64,000 bases of DNA, taken from Sphingomonas sp. R647. Lineage in GTDB: Bacteria > Pseudomonadota > Alphaproteobacteria > Sphingomonadales > Sphingomonadaceae. Each line of letters begins with the position of its first letter. Position 1 is the stretch's first letter. Of this stretch, positions 24,488-34,003 are shown piece by piece. A program made the translations under genes and the position numbers. The stretch spans positions 310,001-374,000 of the forward strand of contig NZ_JAIQXT010000003.1 of assembly GCF_020177055.1 (NCBI RefSeq). The letters are read 5' to 3'. The notes beneath the pieces are model-generated. The model was not told the DNA's origin. It did not search any database and was given only the letters and a program-made list of their open reading frames with translations.

Positions 24488-26803
24488 TTACTTCGCCTTT
24501 TCGGCCTCGGACTTCTTGCCGCCCTTTTTCGCGCGCTTCGGTGCCGCGGGAGTGATGGCGAAGGTCAGGGCGTTGTCCTTCAGCTTTACCTCGACCTCGC
24601 CGCCATGGACGAGTTTGCCGAACAGCAGTTCCTCGGCCAGCGGCTGCTTGATCTTTTCCTGGATCAGGCGGCCCATCGGGCGCGCGCCGTAGAGTTTGTC
24701 ATAGCCGCGCTCGGTGAGCCACGCCTTGGCCTCGTCGTCCAGGCTGATATGGACGTTGCGGTCGGCGAGCTGGAGTTCGAGCTGGAGGATGAACTTCTCC
24801 ACCACGCGCTCGACCACCTTGGTCGGGAGATAATCGAACGGCACGATCGCATCGAGACGGTTGCGGAATTCGGGGGTGAAGAGCTTCTTCACCGCGTCTT
24901 CCTGAACGTCGTCGCGGCTGATGTCGCCAAAGCCGATGCTCTCGCGTGCCATGTCTGACGCGCCCGCGTTCGTCGTCATGATCAGGATGACGTTGCGGAA
25001 ATCGACCGTCTTGCCGTGGTGGTCGGTCAGGCGGCCATTATCCATCACCTGCAACAGGATGTTGAACAGGTCCGGATGCGCCTTTTCCACCTCGTCGAGC
25101 AGCAGCACGCAATGCGGGTTCTGATCGATCGCATCGGTGAGCAGGCCGCCCTGATCATAGCCGACATAGCCCGGAGGCGCGCCGATCAGGCGGCTGACGC
25201 TGTGGCGTTCCATATATTCCGACATGTCGAAGCGCTGCAGCGGGATGCCGAGCAGTTCGGCAAGCTGCTTGGTCACTTCGGTCTTGCCGACGCCGGTCGG
25301 GCCGCTGAACAGGTAGTTGCCGATCGGCTTTTCCGGATCGCGAAGACCGGCACGGCTCAGCTTGATCGCGCTCGACAGCACTTCGATCGCCTTGTCCTGC
25401 CCGAACACGACGCGCTTGAGGTCGGTTTCGATGTTGGCGAGCACGCGGGTGTCGTCGCTCGACACCGTCTTGGCCGGGATGCGTGCCATGGTCGCGATGA
25501 CCAGCTCGATCTCCTTCGGCGTGATCGTCTTCTTGCGCTTGGACGGCGGCACCAGCATCTGCATCGCCCCGACCTCGTCGATCACGTCGATCGCCTTGTC
25601 GGGCAGCTTGCGGTCGTTGATGTAACGCGAGCTCAGCTCCACCGCCGACTTGATCGCGTCGGGGGTGTATTTGACGTTGTGATGATCCTCGAACGCCGAG
25701 CGCAGGCCGGCGAGGATCTTGATCGTATCCTCGATCGTCGGCTCGTTCACGTCGATCTTCTGGAACCGGCGCAGCAGGGCGCGGTCCTTTTCGAAGTGAT
25801 TGCGGAATTCCTTGTAGGTGGTCGAACCGATGCAGCGGATCGAGCCGCCCGACAGCGCCGGCTTGAGCAGGTTGGACGCGTCCATTGCGCCGCCGCTGGT
25901 GGCGCCCGCGCCGATCACGGTGTGGATTTCGTCGATGAACAGCACCGCATGGGGCAGCTTTTCAAGCTCGTTGACGACCTGTTTCAGCCGCTCCTCGAAA
26001 TCGCCGCGATAGCGGGTGCCGGCGAGCAGCGCGCCCATGTCGAGCGAGTAGATCACCGCTTCCTTGAGCACTTCGGGCACGTCGCCCTCGATGATCTTGC
26101 GCGCCAGGCCCTCCGCGATCGCGGTCTTGCCGACGCCGGGATCGCCGACATAGAGCGGGTTATTCTTGCTGCGGCGGCACAGGATCTGGACGGTACGATC
26201 GACCTCTGGGCCGCGGCCGATCAGCGGATCGATCTTGCCGGTCTTGGCCTTTTCATTGAGGTTGACGGTGAACTGCTTGAGCGCGCTCTCGCCCTTCTTG
26301 CCGTCGCTCTTCTGGGTCTTGTCTTCCTCTGCACCCTTGGGCGGGGCGGATTCGACCGGGGTCGAGCCCTTGCCGACGCCGTGGCTGATATAGCTGACCG
26401 CATCGAGACGGCTCATATCCTGCTGCTGCAGGAAGTAGACGGCGTAGCTCTCGCGCTCGCTGAACAGCGCGACGAGGACGTTGGCGCCGGTCACTTCGTC
26501 GCGGCCCGAAGACTGGACGTGCAGGATCGCGCGCTGGACGACGCGCTGGAAGCCGCTGGTCGGCGAGGGGTCGGTGGCCTGGTCGACGCGCAGCGCCTGA
26601 AGCTCGGTATCCAGATAATGCGCGACCGTGGTTTTCAGCTCGCCCAGGTCCACGCCGCACGCGCCCATCACCTTGGAGGCATGTTCGTCGTCCACCAACG
26701 CCAGCAGCAGATGCTCAAGCGTCGCATATTCGTGGCGACGCGAGCTGGCTGCTTCGAGCGCGCGATGGAGGGTCGATTCGAGTGCTGAGGCGAAACTAGG
26801 CAT
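24488..26803 (-). CDS. clpA: ATP-dependent Clp protease ATP-binding subunit ClpA
   Basis: An AAA+ unfoldase that feeds substrates to ClpP. The 771-residue protein has the Clp-N double repeat (about 1-145), a charged linker, AAA-1 with Walker A VGDPGVGKTA (about 219-228), and AAA-2 with Walker A GPTGVGKTEV (near residue 500). The C-terminal small domain contains YDKLYGARPMGRLIQEKI. The tail ends in a Lys-rich stretch (RAKKGGKKSEAEKAK). No clpS gene is visible upstream, where it often sits. A terminator follows. Confidence 0.95.
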   Translation of the reverse strand: MPSFASALESTLHRALEAASSRRHEYATLEHLLLALVDDEHASKVMGACGVDLGELKTTVAHYLDTELQALRVDQATDPSPTSGFQRVVQRAILHVQSSGRDEVTGANVLVALFSERESYAVYFLQQQDMSRLDAVSYISHGVGKGSTPVESAPPKGAEEDKTQKSDGKKGESALKQFTVNLNEKAKTGKIDPLIGRGPEVDRTVQILCRRSKNNPLYVGDPGVGKTAIAEGLARKIIEGDVPEVLKEAVIYSLDMGALLAGTRYRGDFEERLKQVVNELEKLPHAVLFIDEIHTVIGAGATSGGAMDASNLLKPALSGGSIRCIGSTTYKEFRNHFEKDRALLRRFQKIDVNEPTIEDTIKILAGLRSAFEDHHNVKYTPDAIKSAVELSSRYINDRKLPDKAIDVIDEVGAMQMLVPPSKRKKTITPKEIELVIATMARIPAKTVSSDDTRVLANIETDLKRVVFGQDKAIEVLSSAIKLSRAGLRDPEKPIGNYLFSGPTGVGKTEVTKQLAELLGIPLQRFDMSEYMERHSVSRLIGAPPGYVGYDQGGLLTDAIDQNPHCVLLLDEVEKAHPDLFNILLQVMDNGRLTDHHGKTVDFRNVILIMTTNAGASDMARESIGFGDISRDDVQEDAVKKLFTPEFRNRLDAIVPFDYLPTKVVERVVEKFILQLELQLADRNVHISLDDEAKAWLTERGYDKLYGARPMGRLIQEKIKQPLAEELLFGKLVHGGEVEVKLKDNALTFAITPAAPKRAKKGGKKSEAEKAK

Positions 26804-26938
26804 TCAGGTCAACTCCAGTCGGGCCAAAGGGATACGCGGCCCGTGCATTCCCTATGTCGGGAGCGTTGCACCGTGCATCAAGCGCCACACCTGTCCCCAA
26901 GACTCTTATAGCGTGACGCCCGGGGTTCGGTGCTCCAC

Positions 26939-27133
26939 TCATCGCTTGAATAAGGCATCCGCGCTTGCGCGATGGTTAACGGCGCGTTCAATGATTCTAC
27001 GACAGCGCACGATTTCGTTTTCAAGCAGCGCGATCCGCGCCTCCAGCTCCGCCACCGAAAAGGGATCGAGATCCTGGCGCGCGAGCTGAGCGGCGGGGTC
27101 GTCGGTTCGGCGGGGAAGATCGTCCGAGTCCAT
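26939..27133 (-). CDS. DUF1192 domain protein
   Basis: A 64-residue protein matching the short DUF1192 family. It has LDPFSVAELEARIALLENEI followed by VRCRRIIERAVNHRASAD, a heptad-like pattern that suggests a short coiled coil. Function unknown. The frame is open upstream; the ATG at 27133 gives the usual family length, but no good ribosome binding site decides the start. It is divergent from the quinone oxidoreductase gene. Confidence 0.72.
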   Translation of the reverse strand: MDSDDLPRRTDDPAAQLARQDLDPFSVAELEARIALLENEIVRCRRIIERAVNHRASADALFKR

Positions 27134-27256
27134 GCAGGCCAAGGTCGGACGCGGGTGCGGCCGTGTCAAGCGGGTGGTCGCTGCCATTTTGCGCAACTGC
27201 GGCCTTGACGTCATTGGATACGGCCCCGATTCAGGCGCAGTTCTTGGGGGATATGC

Positions 27257-28261
27257 ATGACCAGCCTGCCCGACCGGATGATGGCGATCGACCCTGACCA
27301 GCCGGGTGGTCCTGAGGTGCTGGTCCCGGTCGAGCGACCGGTGCCGGTGCCGCGTGCGGATGAGGTGCTGATCCGCGTCGCCGCCGCCGGGGTCAATCGG
27401 CCCGATGTGCTCCAGCGCATGGGCGGTTATCCGCCACCGCCGGGCGTGACGAGCATCCTGGGACTGGAGGTCGCGGGTGAGGTGGTCGCGGTCGGCGCGG
27501 ACCTGCCGCCCGAGATGATCGGGCAGCCGATGTGCGCGCTGGTCGCGGGCGGTGGCTATGCCGAATATGCGGTCGCGCCGCTCGGCCAGTGCCTGTCGGT
27601 GCCCGATGGGCTGTCGATGGTCGAGGCGGCGGCGATCCCCGAGACGTTGTTCACCGTGTGGACCAATTTGTTCGAGCGCGGCTATGCCAGCGAGGGCGAT
27701 GTCGCACTGGTCCATGGCGGCACCAGCGGGATCGGCACGATGGCGATCAGCCTGTGCAATCTGTTCGGGGTGACGGTGATCGTGACGGCGGGCAGCGACG
27801 AGAAGGTCGCCGCCTGTCTGGCGCATGGTGCTACCCATGCGATCAACTACAAGACCGAGGATTTCGTGGCGCGGGTCAAGGATCTGACCGAGGGGCGCGG
27901 GGCCAATGTCGTGCTCGACATGGTCGGCGGCGAGTATGTCGCGCGCAACATGAAGTGCATGGCCGATGACGGGCGGCATGTGTCGATCGCGGTGCAGGGC
28001 GGGGCGATGGCGACGGTGCCGGTGTTCGAGATCATGCGCCGCCGCTTGACGCTGACCGGATCGACGCTGCGTGCGCGGGATACGGCGTTCAAGACGTTGG
28101 TTGCCGATGAGCTGTCGCGTGCGGTGTGGCCTTATGTCGCCGACGGGCAGCTGCGCCCGGTGATCGACCGCACCTATCCGCTGGCACAGGCGGCAGAGGC
28201 GCATCGCCGGATGGAAAGTGGCGCGCATATGGGGAAGATCGTCCTGACCATTGGGGACTGA
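27257..28261 (+). CDS. NAD(P)H-quinone oxidoreductase (zinc-free MDR, PIG3-like)
   Basis: A medium-chain dehydrogenase/reductase that reduces quinones with NAD(P)H. The 334-residue protein has GVNRPDVLQRMGGYPPPPG, LGLEVAGEVVAVG, the Rossmann motif VHGGTSGIGTMAIS, and SDEKVAACLAHGATHAINY. The catalytic zinc ligands of alcohol dehydrogenases are absent, as in the PIG3/quinone oxidoreductase family. A 189-residue membrane protein follows 16 bp downstream. Confidence 0.88.
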   Translation: MTSLPDRMMAIDPDQPGGPEVLVPVERPVPVPRADEVLIRVAAAGVNRPDVLQRMGGYPPPPGVTSILGLEVAGEVVAVGADLPPEMIGQPMCALVAGGGYAEYAVAPLGQCLSVPDGLSMVEAAAIPETLFTVWTNLFERGYASEGDVALVHGGTSGIGTMAISLCNLFGVTVIVTAGSDEKVAACLAHGATHAINYKTEDFVARVKDLTEGRGANVVLDMVGGEYVARNMKCMADDGRHVSIAVQGGAMATVPVFEIMRRRLTLTGSTLRARDTAFKTLVADELSRAVWPYVADGQLRPVIDRTYPLAQAAEAHRRMESGAHMGKIVLTIGD

Positions 28262-28277
28262 CGCAGCGGGGGGAAAG

Positions 28278-28847
28278 ATGCGCGATTTCGTGGGGGTGGT
28301 GCTGGTCTTTGCGTTGTTGGGGATCCTGTTGTTTTCCGACCGCGGCTGGGTGTTGAGCGATCAGCGGCGGATGGTCGCGCATGTCGCCGATATTCCAAAG
28401 GACGTGCCGGGCCTGAGCCAGCTGCCCGGATGGGTGTTTCATGGCGGGGTCCATGTCCCGGTCGAACATGGCAAGGTCGCCCAGCTGATGCTGAGCGCGA
28501 CCGCCGGGCAGACGCAGTTCGCCCCGACCTATCAGGACAGCCAGATCTGGCCGGCGCTGGGGCATGGCGTGCGCGAATGGACGTTCCTGGGGATGCCCTT
28601 TGCCTATTTCACCGAGCTGGGGCCAGTGCTGTACACCGAGACGCCGCGCGAAACGGTGATGGCGCCGCTGAGCGAGACCGGCAAGGCGCTGCTGCGCAAG
28701 GAACTGGGCCGCGACCCGGCCGAGGGGTTCGTCTATCCGTTCTGGCGGCATCTGTGGGGCTGGCTGTTCGTCGCCGGTGTCGCCTTGTGGGGCTGGCTCT
28801 ATTGGCGCGGCGTGCTGCGGCGCCGGGCGGAGGAAGGCTGGCTCTGA
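28278..28847 (+). CDS. Bitopic membrane protein of unknown function
   Basis: A 189-residue protein with one membrane helix at the N terminus (VGVVLVFALLGILLFSD) and one at the C terminus (LWGWLFVAGVALWGWLYW), and a loop of about 135 residues between them that is probably periplasmic. No known domain is recognised. The ATG at 28278 follows GGGGGG(A)AAG. It is probably in an operon with the upstream oxidoreductase (16-bp gap). Confidence 0.6.
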   Translation: MRDFVGVVLVFALLGILLFSDRGWVLSDQRRMVAHVADIPKDVPGLSQLPGWVFHGGVHVPVEHGKVAQLMLSATAGQTQFAPTYQDSQIWPALGHGVREWTFLGMPFAYFTELGPVLYTETPRETVMAPLSETGKALLRKELGRDPAEGFVYPFWRHLWGWLFVAGVALWGWLYWRGVLRRRAEEGWL

Positions 28848-28916
28848 TCTGTCCGGATTCGCTGGCGGGGGGCGTGCCCAACCCCTAGACTGAGCGGCGA
28901 ATCGGGGGAAATCAAC

Positions 28917-29513
28917 GTGTTCGCCTTTCTGTCAGCGCCGGAGAATATCGTCTTCGTTTCGGCGCTTGTCCTGATGCTGCTGCTCGGAATCGTGCAGGCG
29001 GTGGGGCTGGCCGGGGACGCCGATTTCGACGCGCCGGACTGGCTCGACTGGCTGGGATTCGGGCGGGTGCCGCTGCTGGTCGTCATCGTGCTGTTGCTGG
29101 CGAGCTTTGGGCTGATCGGGCTGATCGGGCAGCAGTTGGCGCGCGACATCTTCGGCATTCTCGTTCCCGGCTGGATCGCGGTGCCGGGCGCCGGGGCGCT
29201 GGCGCTGCCCGCGACCGCGCTGTCGGCGCGGCTGATCGCGCCGATCCTGCCGCAGGATCACACGACCGCGATCGATATCGAGACGCTGGTGGGCAGCGGC
29301 GCGACCATCCTTACCGGGCGCGCGACCACCGGATCGCCGGCGCGCGCGCGGGTCGAGGACTGGCACGGCCAGGCGCATTATCTGATGGTTGAGCCCGACA
29401 ATGCGGGACAGGTTTTCGAGGAAGGCGAGCGCGTGCTGCTGGTGCGGCGCGAGGGCGATGTCTTTCGTGCGATCGCGGTTGGCGATCATCATCTGCCAAG
29501 ACTGGGGATTTAG
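28917..29513 (+). CDS. YqiJ-like membrane protein with OB-fold
   Basis: A 198-residue protein with three membrane segments (FVSALVLMLLLGIVQAV, LLVVIVLLLASFGLIGL and an Ala-rich one near 85-105). A C-terminal beta-rich domain of the NfeD/OB-fold type follows (GSGATILTGRATTGSPARAR ... EEGERVLLVRREGDVFRAIA). Such proteins pair with flotillins, as in the yqiJ-yqiK operon of E. coli. The flotillin gene here starts 3 bp after its stop. Start is GTG at 28917. Confidence 0.8.
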   Translation: MFAFLSAPENIVFVSALVLMLLLGIVQAVGLAGDADFDAPDWLDWLGFGRVPLLVVIVLLLASFGLIGLIGQQLARDIFGILVPGWIAVPGAGALALPATALSARLIAPILPQDHTTAIDIETLVGSGATILTGRATTGSPARARVEDWHGQAHYLMVEPDNAGQVFEEGERVLLVRREGDVFRAIAVGDHHLPRLGI

Positions 29514-29516
29514 GAC

Positions 29517-31229
29517 ATGCAGGAAGTGGCCACGACGGGGGGATCGATCCTGCCCTATCTGATCTATGCGGGCGGCGGGCTGCTGACGCTGCTGGTGATA
29601 GGGCTGGTCATCGCGCGGATGTACAAGCGCGCGTCGAAGGAGGTCGGCTTTGTCCGCACCGGCTTTGGCGGTGAAAAGGTCGTCATCAATGGCGGCGCGC
29701 TGGTGCTGCCGGTGTTCCATGAGACGATGCCGGTCAACATGAACACCGTGCGGCTCGCGGTCGAGCGCAAGAATGCCGATGCGCTGATCACGCTCGACCG
29801 GTTGCGGATCGATGTGAAGGCCGAATTCTATGTCCGCGTGAAGCCCGATGCCCAGTCGATCGCGACCGCCGCACAGACGCTCGGCATGCGCACGATGAAC
29901 CCCGATGCGCTGAAAGAGCTGGTCGAGGGCAAGTTCGTCGATGCGCTGCGCTCGGTCGCGGCGGGGATGACGATGAACCAACTGCACGAGCAGCGCGCCG
30001 AGTTCGTGCAGAAGGTGCAGCAGGTCTCGTCCGCCGATCTGGCTATGAACGGGCTGGAGCTGGAGAGCGTGTCGCTGACCGGGCTGGATCAGACGAGCAT
30101 CGAGCATTTCAACGCCAATAACGCGTTCGATGCCGAGGGTCTGACCAAGCTGACCGAGCAGATCGAGCTGCGCAAAAAGGCGCGCAACGACATCGAGCAG
30201 GATACGCGCGTCCAGATCGAGACCAAGAATCTGGAGGCCGAGCGCCAGTCCTTCCTGATCGGGCGCGACACCGAATTCGCGCGGCTGGAGCAGGAGCGCG
30301 AGATCGAGCTGAAGCGTGCGGCGCAGGCGTCGGAAGTGGCGCAGGAACAGGCGCTGCGCACGCGCGAGGCGGATCAGGCGCGGATCGAGGCGAAGCGCGA
30401 GATCGACAATTCGCAGATCCAGGCCGACCGCACGGTCAAGGAAGCGCAGATCGCCCAGCAACAGGCGCTGGAACTGGCGCGGCAGGAACAGCAGATCGCG
30501 GTGCAGAACAAGAGCCGCGAAGAAAGCCAGTCGCGCGCCGAGGCCGACAAAGCACGTGCGGCTGCCGTGGTGGCCGAGGAGCAGGTCACGACCGCACGCG
30601 AGGCGGAGATTGCCGAGCGTACCAAGCGGATCGAACTGATCGATGCGGCGCGTGAGGCTGAACGTGCGGCGATCGGCGTCAAGGTCGAAGCCGAGGCCGA
30701 GAAACAGGCGGCGGCGGATCGCGCCGAGTCCGTGCGGCTGGTCGCGGAGGGTGAGGCCGAAGCGGCCAAGCTGCGTGCCGAGGCGGACCGGGTGCGGTTC
30801 GAGGTCGAGGCGGCCGGCCAGCGCGCGATCAACGAGGCGGCGAACCTGTTGTCGTCGGACCAGATTTCGCTCCAGACCAAGCTTGCGCTGCTCAAGGTAC
30901 TGCCTGAGGTGATCCGCGAGGCAGCCAAGCCGATGGAGGCGATCGACAGCATTAAGATCGTCCAGGTCGACGGGCTGACCAGCGGCGGCAATGGCGCCGC
31001 CGGTGCCGCGAGTGGCGGGAGCGGAGACGGCAATTTGGCCGATTCCGCGGTCGCCGCCGCGTTGCGCTATCGTGCGCAGGCGCCGATGCTCGACGGGTTG
31101 ATGAAGGAACTGGGCTTTGACGGCGGCTCGCTCGACGGGCTGGTGAAGGGCGCGGCGGCGGCGGGGAATGTCTCGCTTGGCGCGGCGCCGAAGCCGGCGG
31201 GGACCGAGAATGCCGCTGATCCTGCATGA
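29517..31229 (+). CDS. Flotillin family protein (YqiK-like)
   Basis: A scaffold protein of membrane microdomains. The 570-residue protein has an N-terminal membrane helix (LLTLLVIGLVIARMY), an SPFH/PHB domain (about 40-210), and a long Ala/Glu/Arg-rich coiled coil (about 215-440) with repeated EA-type heptads. A helical region (LSSDQISLQTKLALLKVLPE) and a Gly/Ala-rich tail end the protein. It is coupled to the YqiJ-like gene upstream, and the GST gene overlaps its end by 20 bp. Confidence 0.9.
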   Translation: MQEVATTGGSILPYLIYAGGGLLTLLVIGLVIARMYKRASKEVGFVRTGFGGEKVVINGGALVLPVFHETMPVNMNTVRLAVERKNADALITLDRLRIDVKAEFYVRVKPDAQSIATAAQTLGMRTMNPDALKELVEGKFVDALRSVAAGMTMNQLHEQRAEFVQKVQQVSSADLAMNGLELESVSLTGLDQTSIEHFNANNAFDAEGLTKLTEQIELRKKARNDIEQDTRVQIETKNLEAERQSFLIGRDTEFARLEQEREIELKRAAQASEVAQEQALRTREADQARIEAKREIDNSQIQADRTVKEAQIAQQQALELARQEQQIAVQNKSREESQSRAEADKARAAAVVAEEQVTTAREAEIAERTKRIELIDAAREAERAAIGVKVEAEAEKQAAADRAESVRLVAEGEAEAAKLRAEADRVRFEVEAAGQRAINEAANLLSSDQISLQTKLALLKVLPEVIREAAKPMEAIDSIKIVQVDGLTSGGNGAAGAASGGSGDGNLADSAVAAALRYRAQAPMLDGLMKELGFDGGSLDGLVKGAAAAGNVSLGAAPKPAGTENAADPA

Positions 31230-31824
31230 ATATGCCCCGTCAGGGAATTGCTACAAGATCCGCCTGACCGCCGCGCTGACCGGCAAGGCGATCGAGCGGC
31301 GCGGCTATGACATCCTGGCGGGGGAGACGCGGACGCCCGCGTTCCTCGCCAGCGTCAACGCCAATGGACGGATTCCGGTGTTGCAGGATGGCGACCGGTT
31401 CCTGCCCGAGAGCAATGCGGCGACGTTTTATCTAGGCGACGGCACCGCGCTGGTCCCGGCCGACGCGTTCGACCGGTCGGACATGCTGCGGTGGATGTTC
31501 TGGGAGCAGTATAATCACGAACCGAACATCGCGACGGTGCGGTTCTGGATGGGTTGGGTCGGGGAGGGCAATCTCGACGAGCTGCAGCGCGCGTTGCTGC
31601 CGGGCAAGCGCGCGGCGGGCGTTGCGGCGCTCACGCTGATGGACGAGCATCTAAGCGATCGGGAGTGGTTCGTGGGCGACGCGCCGAGCCTCGCGGACAT
31701 CTGCCTCTATGCCTATAGCCATGTCGCCGAGGAGGGCGGGTTCGCGCTCGCGCCGTTCCCGGCGGTGCGCGCGTGGATCGCGCGGGTCGAGGCGCTGGAC
31801 GGCTATATCCCGATTACTGCGTGA
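31210..31824 (+). CDS. Glutathione S-transferase family protein
   Basis: A 204-residue GST. The thioredoxin-like N-terminal domain has the active-site segment YAPSGNCYKIRL with a Ser and a Cys in the usual catalytic region, and the glutathione-binding NGRIPVLQDGDRFLPESNAA (cis-Pro and ES). The all-helical C-terminal domain contains WFVGDAPSLADICLYAY, the GST N-capping motif. It begins inside the flotillin gene end. Substrate unknown. Confidence 0.87.
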   Translation: MPLILHEYAPSGNCYKIRLTAALTGKAIERRGYDILAGETRTPAFLASVNANGRIPVLQDGDRFLPESNAATFYLGDGTALVPADAFDRSDMLRWMFWEQYNHEPNIATVRFWMGWVGEGNLDELQRALLPGKRAAGVAALTLMDEHLSDREWFVGDAPSLADICLYAYSHVAEEGGFALAPFPAVRAWIARVEALDGYIPITA

Positions 31825-31909
31825 CATTTCGGTGACGCGCGCACCATGCGAGCTGTAACATTCCAGCGCCATAGGCGAGCCGGGCAAGGGCATTGCACGG
31901 GGCGCATCT

Positions 31910-32794
31910 ATGGCCACGATCACTCGACTTCCGTTCGACACCAATGTCGCGGACTTCGCCGACTTTACCGCCGCCGATCCGACGATTCCGGAAAAGGCCG
32001 TGACCGAGCGGCGGCAGTATCGCACGATCTGGATCAGCGACATCCATCTCGGCACGCGCGGCTGCAACGCCGCGATGCTGATCGACTTTCTGGACCATGT
32101 CGACAGCGACACGATCTATCTGGTCGGCGACATTATCGACGGGTGGCAGCTTAAGAAGAAATTCTACTGGCCCGCGGCGCATAACGACATCGTCTGGCGC
32201 CTGCTCAAGCGCGCCAAGCGCGGGGCGCGGGTGATCTATATTCCCGGCAACCATGACGAGATTTTCCGCCAGTTCAGCGGGCTGTCGTTCGGCGGGGTCG
32301 AGATCAAGCGGCAGGCGATCCACCAGACCGCCGATGGCCGCCGCCTGCTGGTGCTGCATGGCGACGAGTTCGATGCGATCACGCTGAGCCACCGCTGGCT
32401 CGCGCATGTCGGGGACGCGGCCTACACCGCCGTGATGGCGCTCAACCGCTGGTGCAACAAATACCGCAGCTGGCGCGGTCTGCCGTACTGGTCGCTGAGC
32501 AAGCACGCCAAGCAGAAGGTCAAGAACGCGGTCGAATTCATCTGTGGCTTCGAGGAAATCGTCGCCAAGGAGGCGGGTGCGCGCGGCGTCGACGGCGTGA
32601 TCGCGGGGCATATCCACACCGCCGAGATGCGCACGATCGACGGCATCGAATATTATAATGACGGCGACTGGGTGGAGGGTTGCACCGCTCTGGTCGAACA
32701 CTACGATGGTCGGATGGAAATTCTCCATTGGGCCGATGAGATCGCTAAGCGTGACCTCGACCCGGAGCGGGTCGAGGAGCGCGTAGCGGCTTGA
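31910..32794 (+). CDS. UDP-2,3-diacylglucosamine diphosphatase family metallophosphoesterase
   Basis: A 294-residue calcineurin-like phosphoesterase of the LpxH-related group. Metal-site motifs are all present: SDIHLGTRG, VGDIIDGW, PGNHDE, LHGDEFD and AGHIHTAEM. Compared with E. coli LpxH it has a longer N terminus of about 40 residues and an insertion around NKYRSWRGLPYWS. It precedes a GT4 glycosyltransferase with a 4-bp overlap (TTGA). The pairing suggests a role in envelope glycolipid synthesis; the true substrate is inferred. Confidence 0.82.
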   Translation: MATITRLPFDTNVADFADFTAADPTIPEKAVTERRQYRTIWISDIHLGTRGCNAAMLIDFLDHVDSDTIYLVGDIIDGWQLKKKFYWPAAHNDIVWRLLKRAKRGARVIYIPGNHDEIFRQFSGLSFGGVEIKRQAIHQTADGRRLLVLHGDEFDAITLSHRWLAHVGDAAYTAVMALNRWCNKYRSWRGLPYWSLSKHAKQKVKNAVEFICGFEEIVAKEAGARGVDGVIAGHIHTAEMRTIDGIEYYNDGDWVEGCTALVEHYDGRMEILHWADEIAKRDLDPERVEERVAA

Positions 32795-33828
32795 GCGACG
32801 ACGAGATGCGGATCGCAATCGTAACCGACGCCTGGGAGCCTCAGGTGAACGGTGTCGTGCGTACGCTGCAATCGGTGCGGCGGGTGCTCGAGGGGCAGGG
32901 GCACAAGGTCACGGTGATCTCGCCCGACCTGTTTTATTCGGTGCCGTGCCCGACCTATCCGGAGATCCGGCTGGCAATGGTGCGCAGCCGGACGATCGGG
33001 GATCTGCTCGACGAATTCTCGCCGCACGCGGTGCATCTGGCGACCGAAGGGCCGGTATGCGTCGCGGCGCGGCGCTGGTGCCTGCGGCATGATTTCCCGT
33101 TCACCACCGCCTACCACACCCAGTTCCCCGATTATGTCGAGGCGCGGTCGGGCGTGCCGGCCGAGTGGGTGTGGCGCTATATCCGCTGGTTCCATGCGCC
33201 CGCCCAGTCGATCCTCGCCTCGACTGCGTCGATCCGGCAGGCGCTGGTCGATCACGGGCTGCCACAGGTGCGGCATTGGGGGCGGGGCGTGGACCTGGCC
33301 AATTTCCATCCCGGCGTTGCGCGGCATCCGGCGATGGCGGAGCTGCCGGGACCGGTACAGCTCTATGTCGGGCGGGTCGCGGTCGAGAAGAACCTCGAGG
33401 CGTTCCTGGCTTCAGAGCACCCGGGGACCAAAGTTGTCGTCGGCGATGGCCCTGCGCGCGCGGCGCTGACGGCGAAATACCCCGATGCGAAGTTCATGGG
33501 GCCAATGTTCGGCGAGGAACTGGCGCAAGCCTATCGCGCGGCGGACGTGTTCGTCTTCCCGAGCAAGACCGACACGTTCGGGTTGGTGATGATCGAGGCG
33601 CTGGCGTGCGGGACGCCGGTCGCGGCCTATCCGGTGACCGGGCCGGTCGACATCCTGACGCCAGAGACCGGCGCGATGGCCGACGATCTGGATGTCGCGA
33701 TTACTGACGCGTTGACGCGCGATCGCGCCGACTGTGCCGCCTACGGGCGCAGCTTCACCTGGGAGGCGAGCGCGGCGCAGTTTCTGGCGGCGCTGGTGCC
33801 GATTATCGAGGAAGCGCGCGCGGCATAG
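32791..33828 (+). CDS. GT4 family glycosyltransferase (MgtA/SqdX-like)
   Basis: A 345-residue GT-B glycosyltransferase. The N-terminal part is IVTDAWEPQVNGVVRTLQSV with a conserved Gly-rich acceptor segment. The C-terminal donor-binding part has YVGRVAVEKNLEAFL, VVGDGPAR and the EX7E-type FPSKTDTFGLVMIEALACG. The profile is like diacylglycerol or lipid glycosyltransferases (MgtA, SqdX), consistent with sphingomonad glycolipids, but this is inference. The start is a TTG at 32791 overlapping the previous stop, with GAGGAG 11 nt upstream; the ATG at 32806 is an alternative. Confidence 0.83.
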   Translation: MSDDEMRIAIVTDAWEPQVNGVVRTLQSVRRVLEGQGHKVTVISPDLFYSVPCPTYPEIRLAMVRSRTIGDLLDEFSPHAVHLATEGPVCVAARRWCLRHDFPFTTAYHTQFPDYVEARSGVPAEWVWRYIRWFHAPAQSILASTASIRQALVDHGLPQVRHWGRGVDLANFHPGVARHPAMAELPGPVQLYVGRVAVEKNLEAFLASEHPGTKVVVGDGPARAALTAKYPDAKFMGPMFGEELAQAYRAADVFVFPSKTDTFGLVMIEALACGTPVAAYPVTGPVDILTPETGAMADDLDVAITDALTRDRADCAAYGRSFTWEASAAQFLAALVPIIEEARAA

Positions 33829-33834
33829 CTTCTT

Positions 33835-33970
33835 ATCCTCCCCCGCAAGGGGGAGGTGTCGCCATAGGCGACGGAGGGGGAGGGCGGCTGCGTCCTTGGG
33901 CCTCTCGCGCATCGCTTCTTCCCCCTCCGTCATCGCTTCGCGATGCCACCTCCCCCTGGCGGGGGAGGAT
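33835..33970. repeat. Large imperfect inverted repeat
   Basis: Left part CCTCCCCCGCAAGGGGGAGG, then a GGCGACGGAGGGGGAG segment. The right part has CCCCCTCCGTCATCGC and CCTCCCCCTGGCGGGGGAGG. Each side is itself a hairpin, and together they form a longer inverted repeat. It lies between the glycosyltransferase gene and the SahR operator and may also stop transcription. Confidence 0.65.
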
Positions 33971-34003
33971 TAAGGCCGTTCGCACCTCAACCCGCATTGA
34001 CCT

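Noticed and set aside
25016..26788. 590-codon open frame opposite clpA
   Set aside because: It mirrors clpA; no domain is seen, and the Asp/Arg/Val-rich composition is an antisense artefact.
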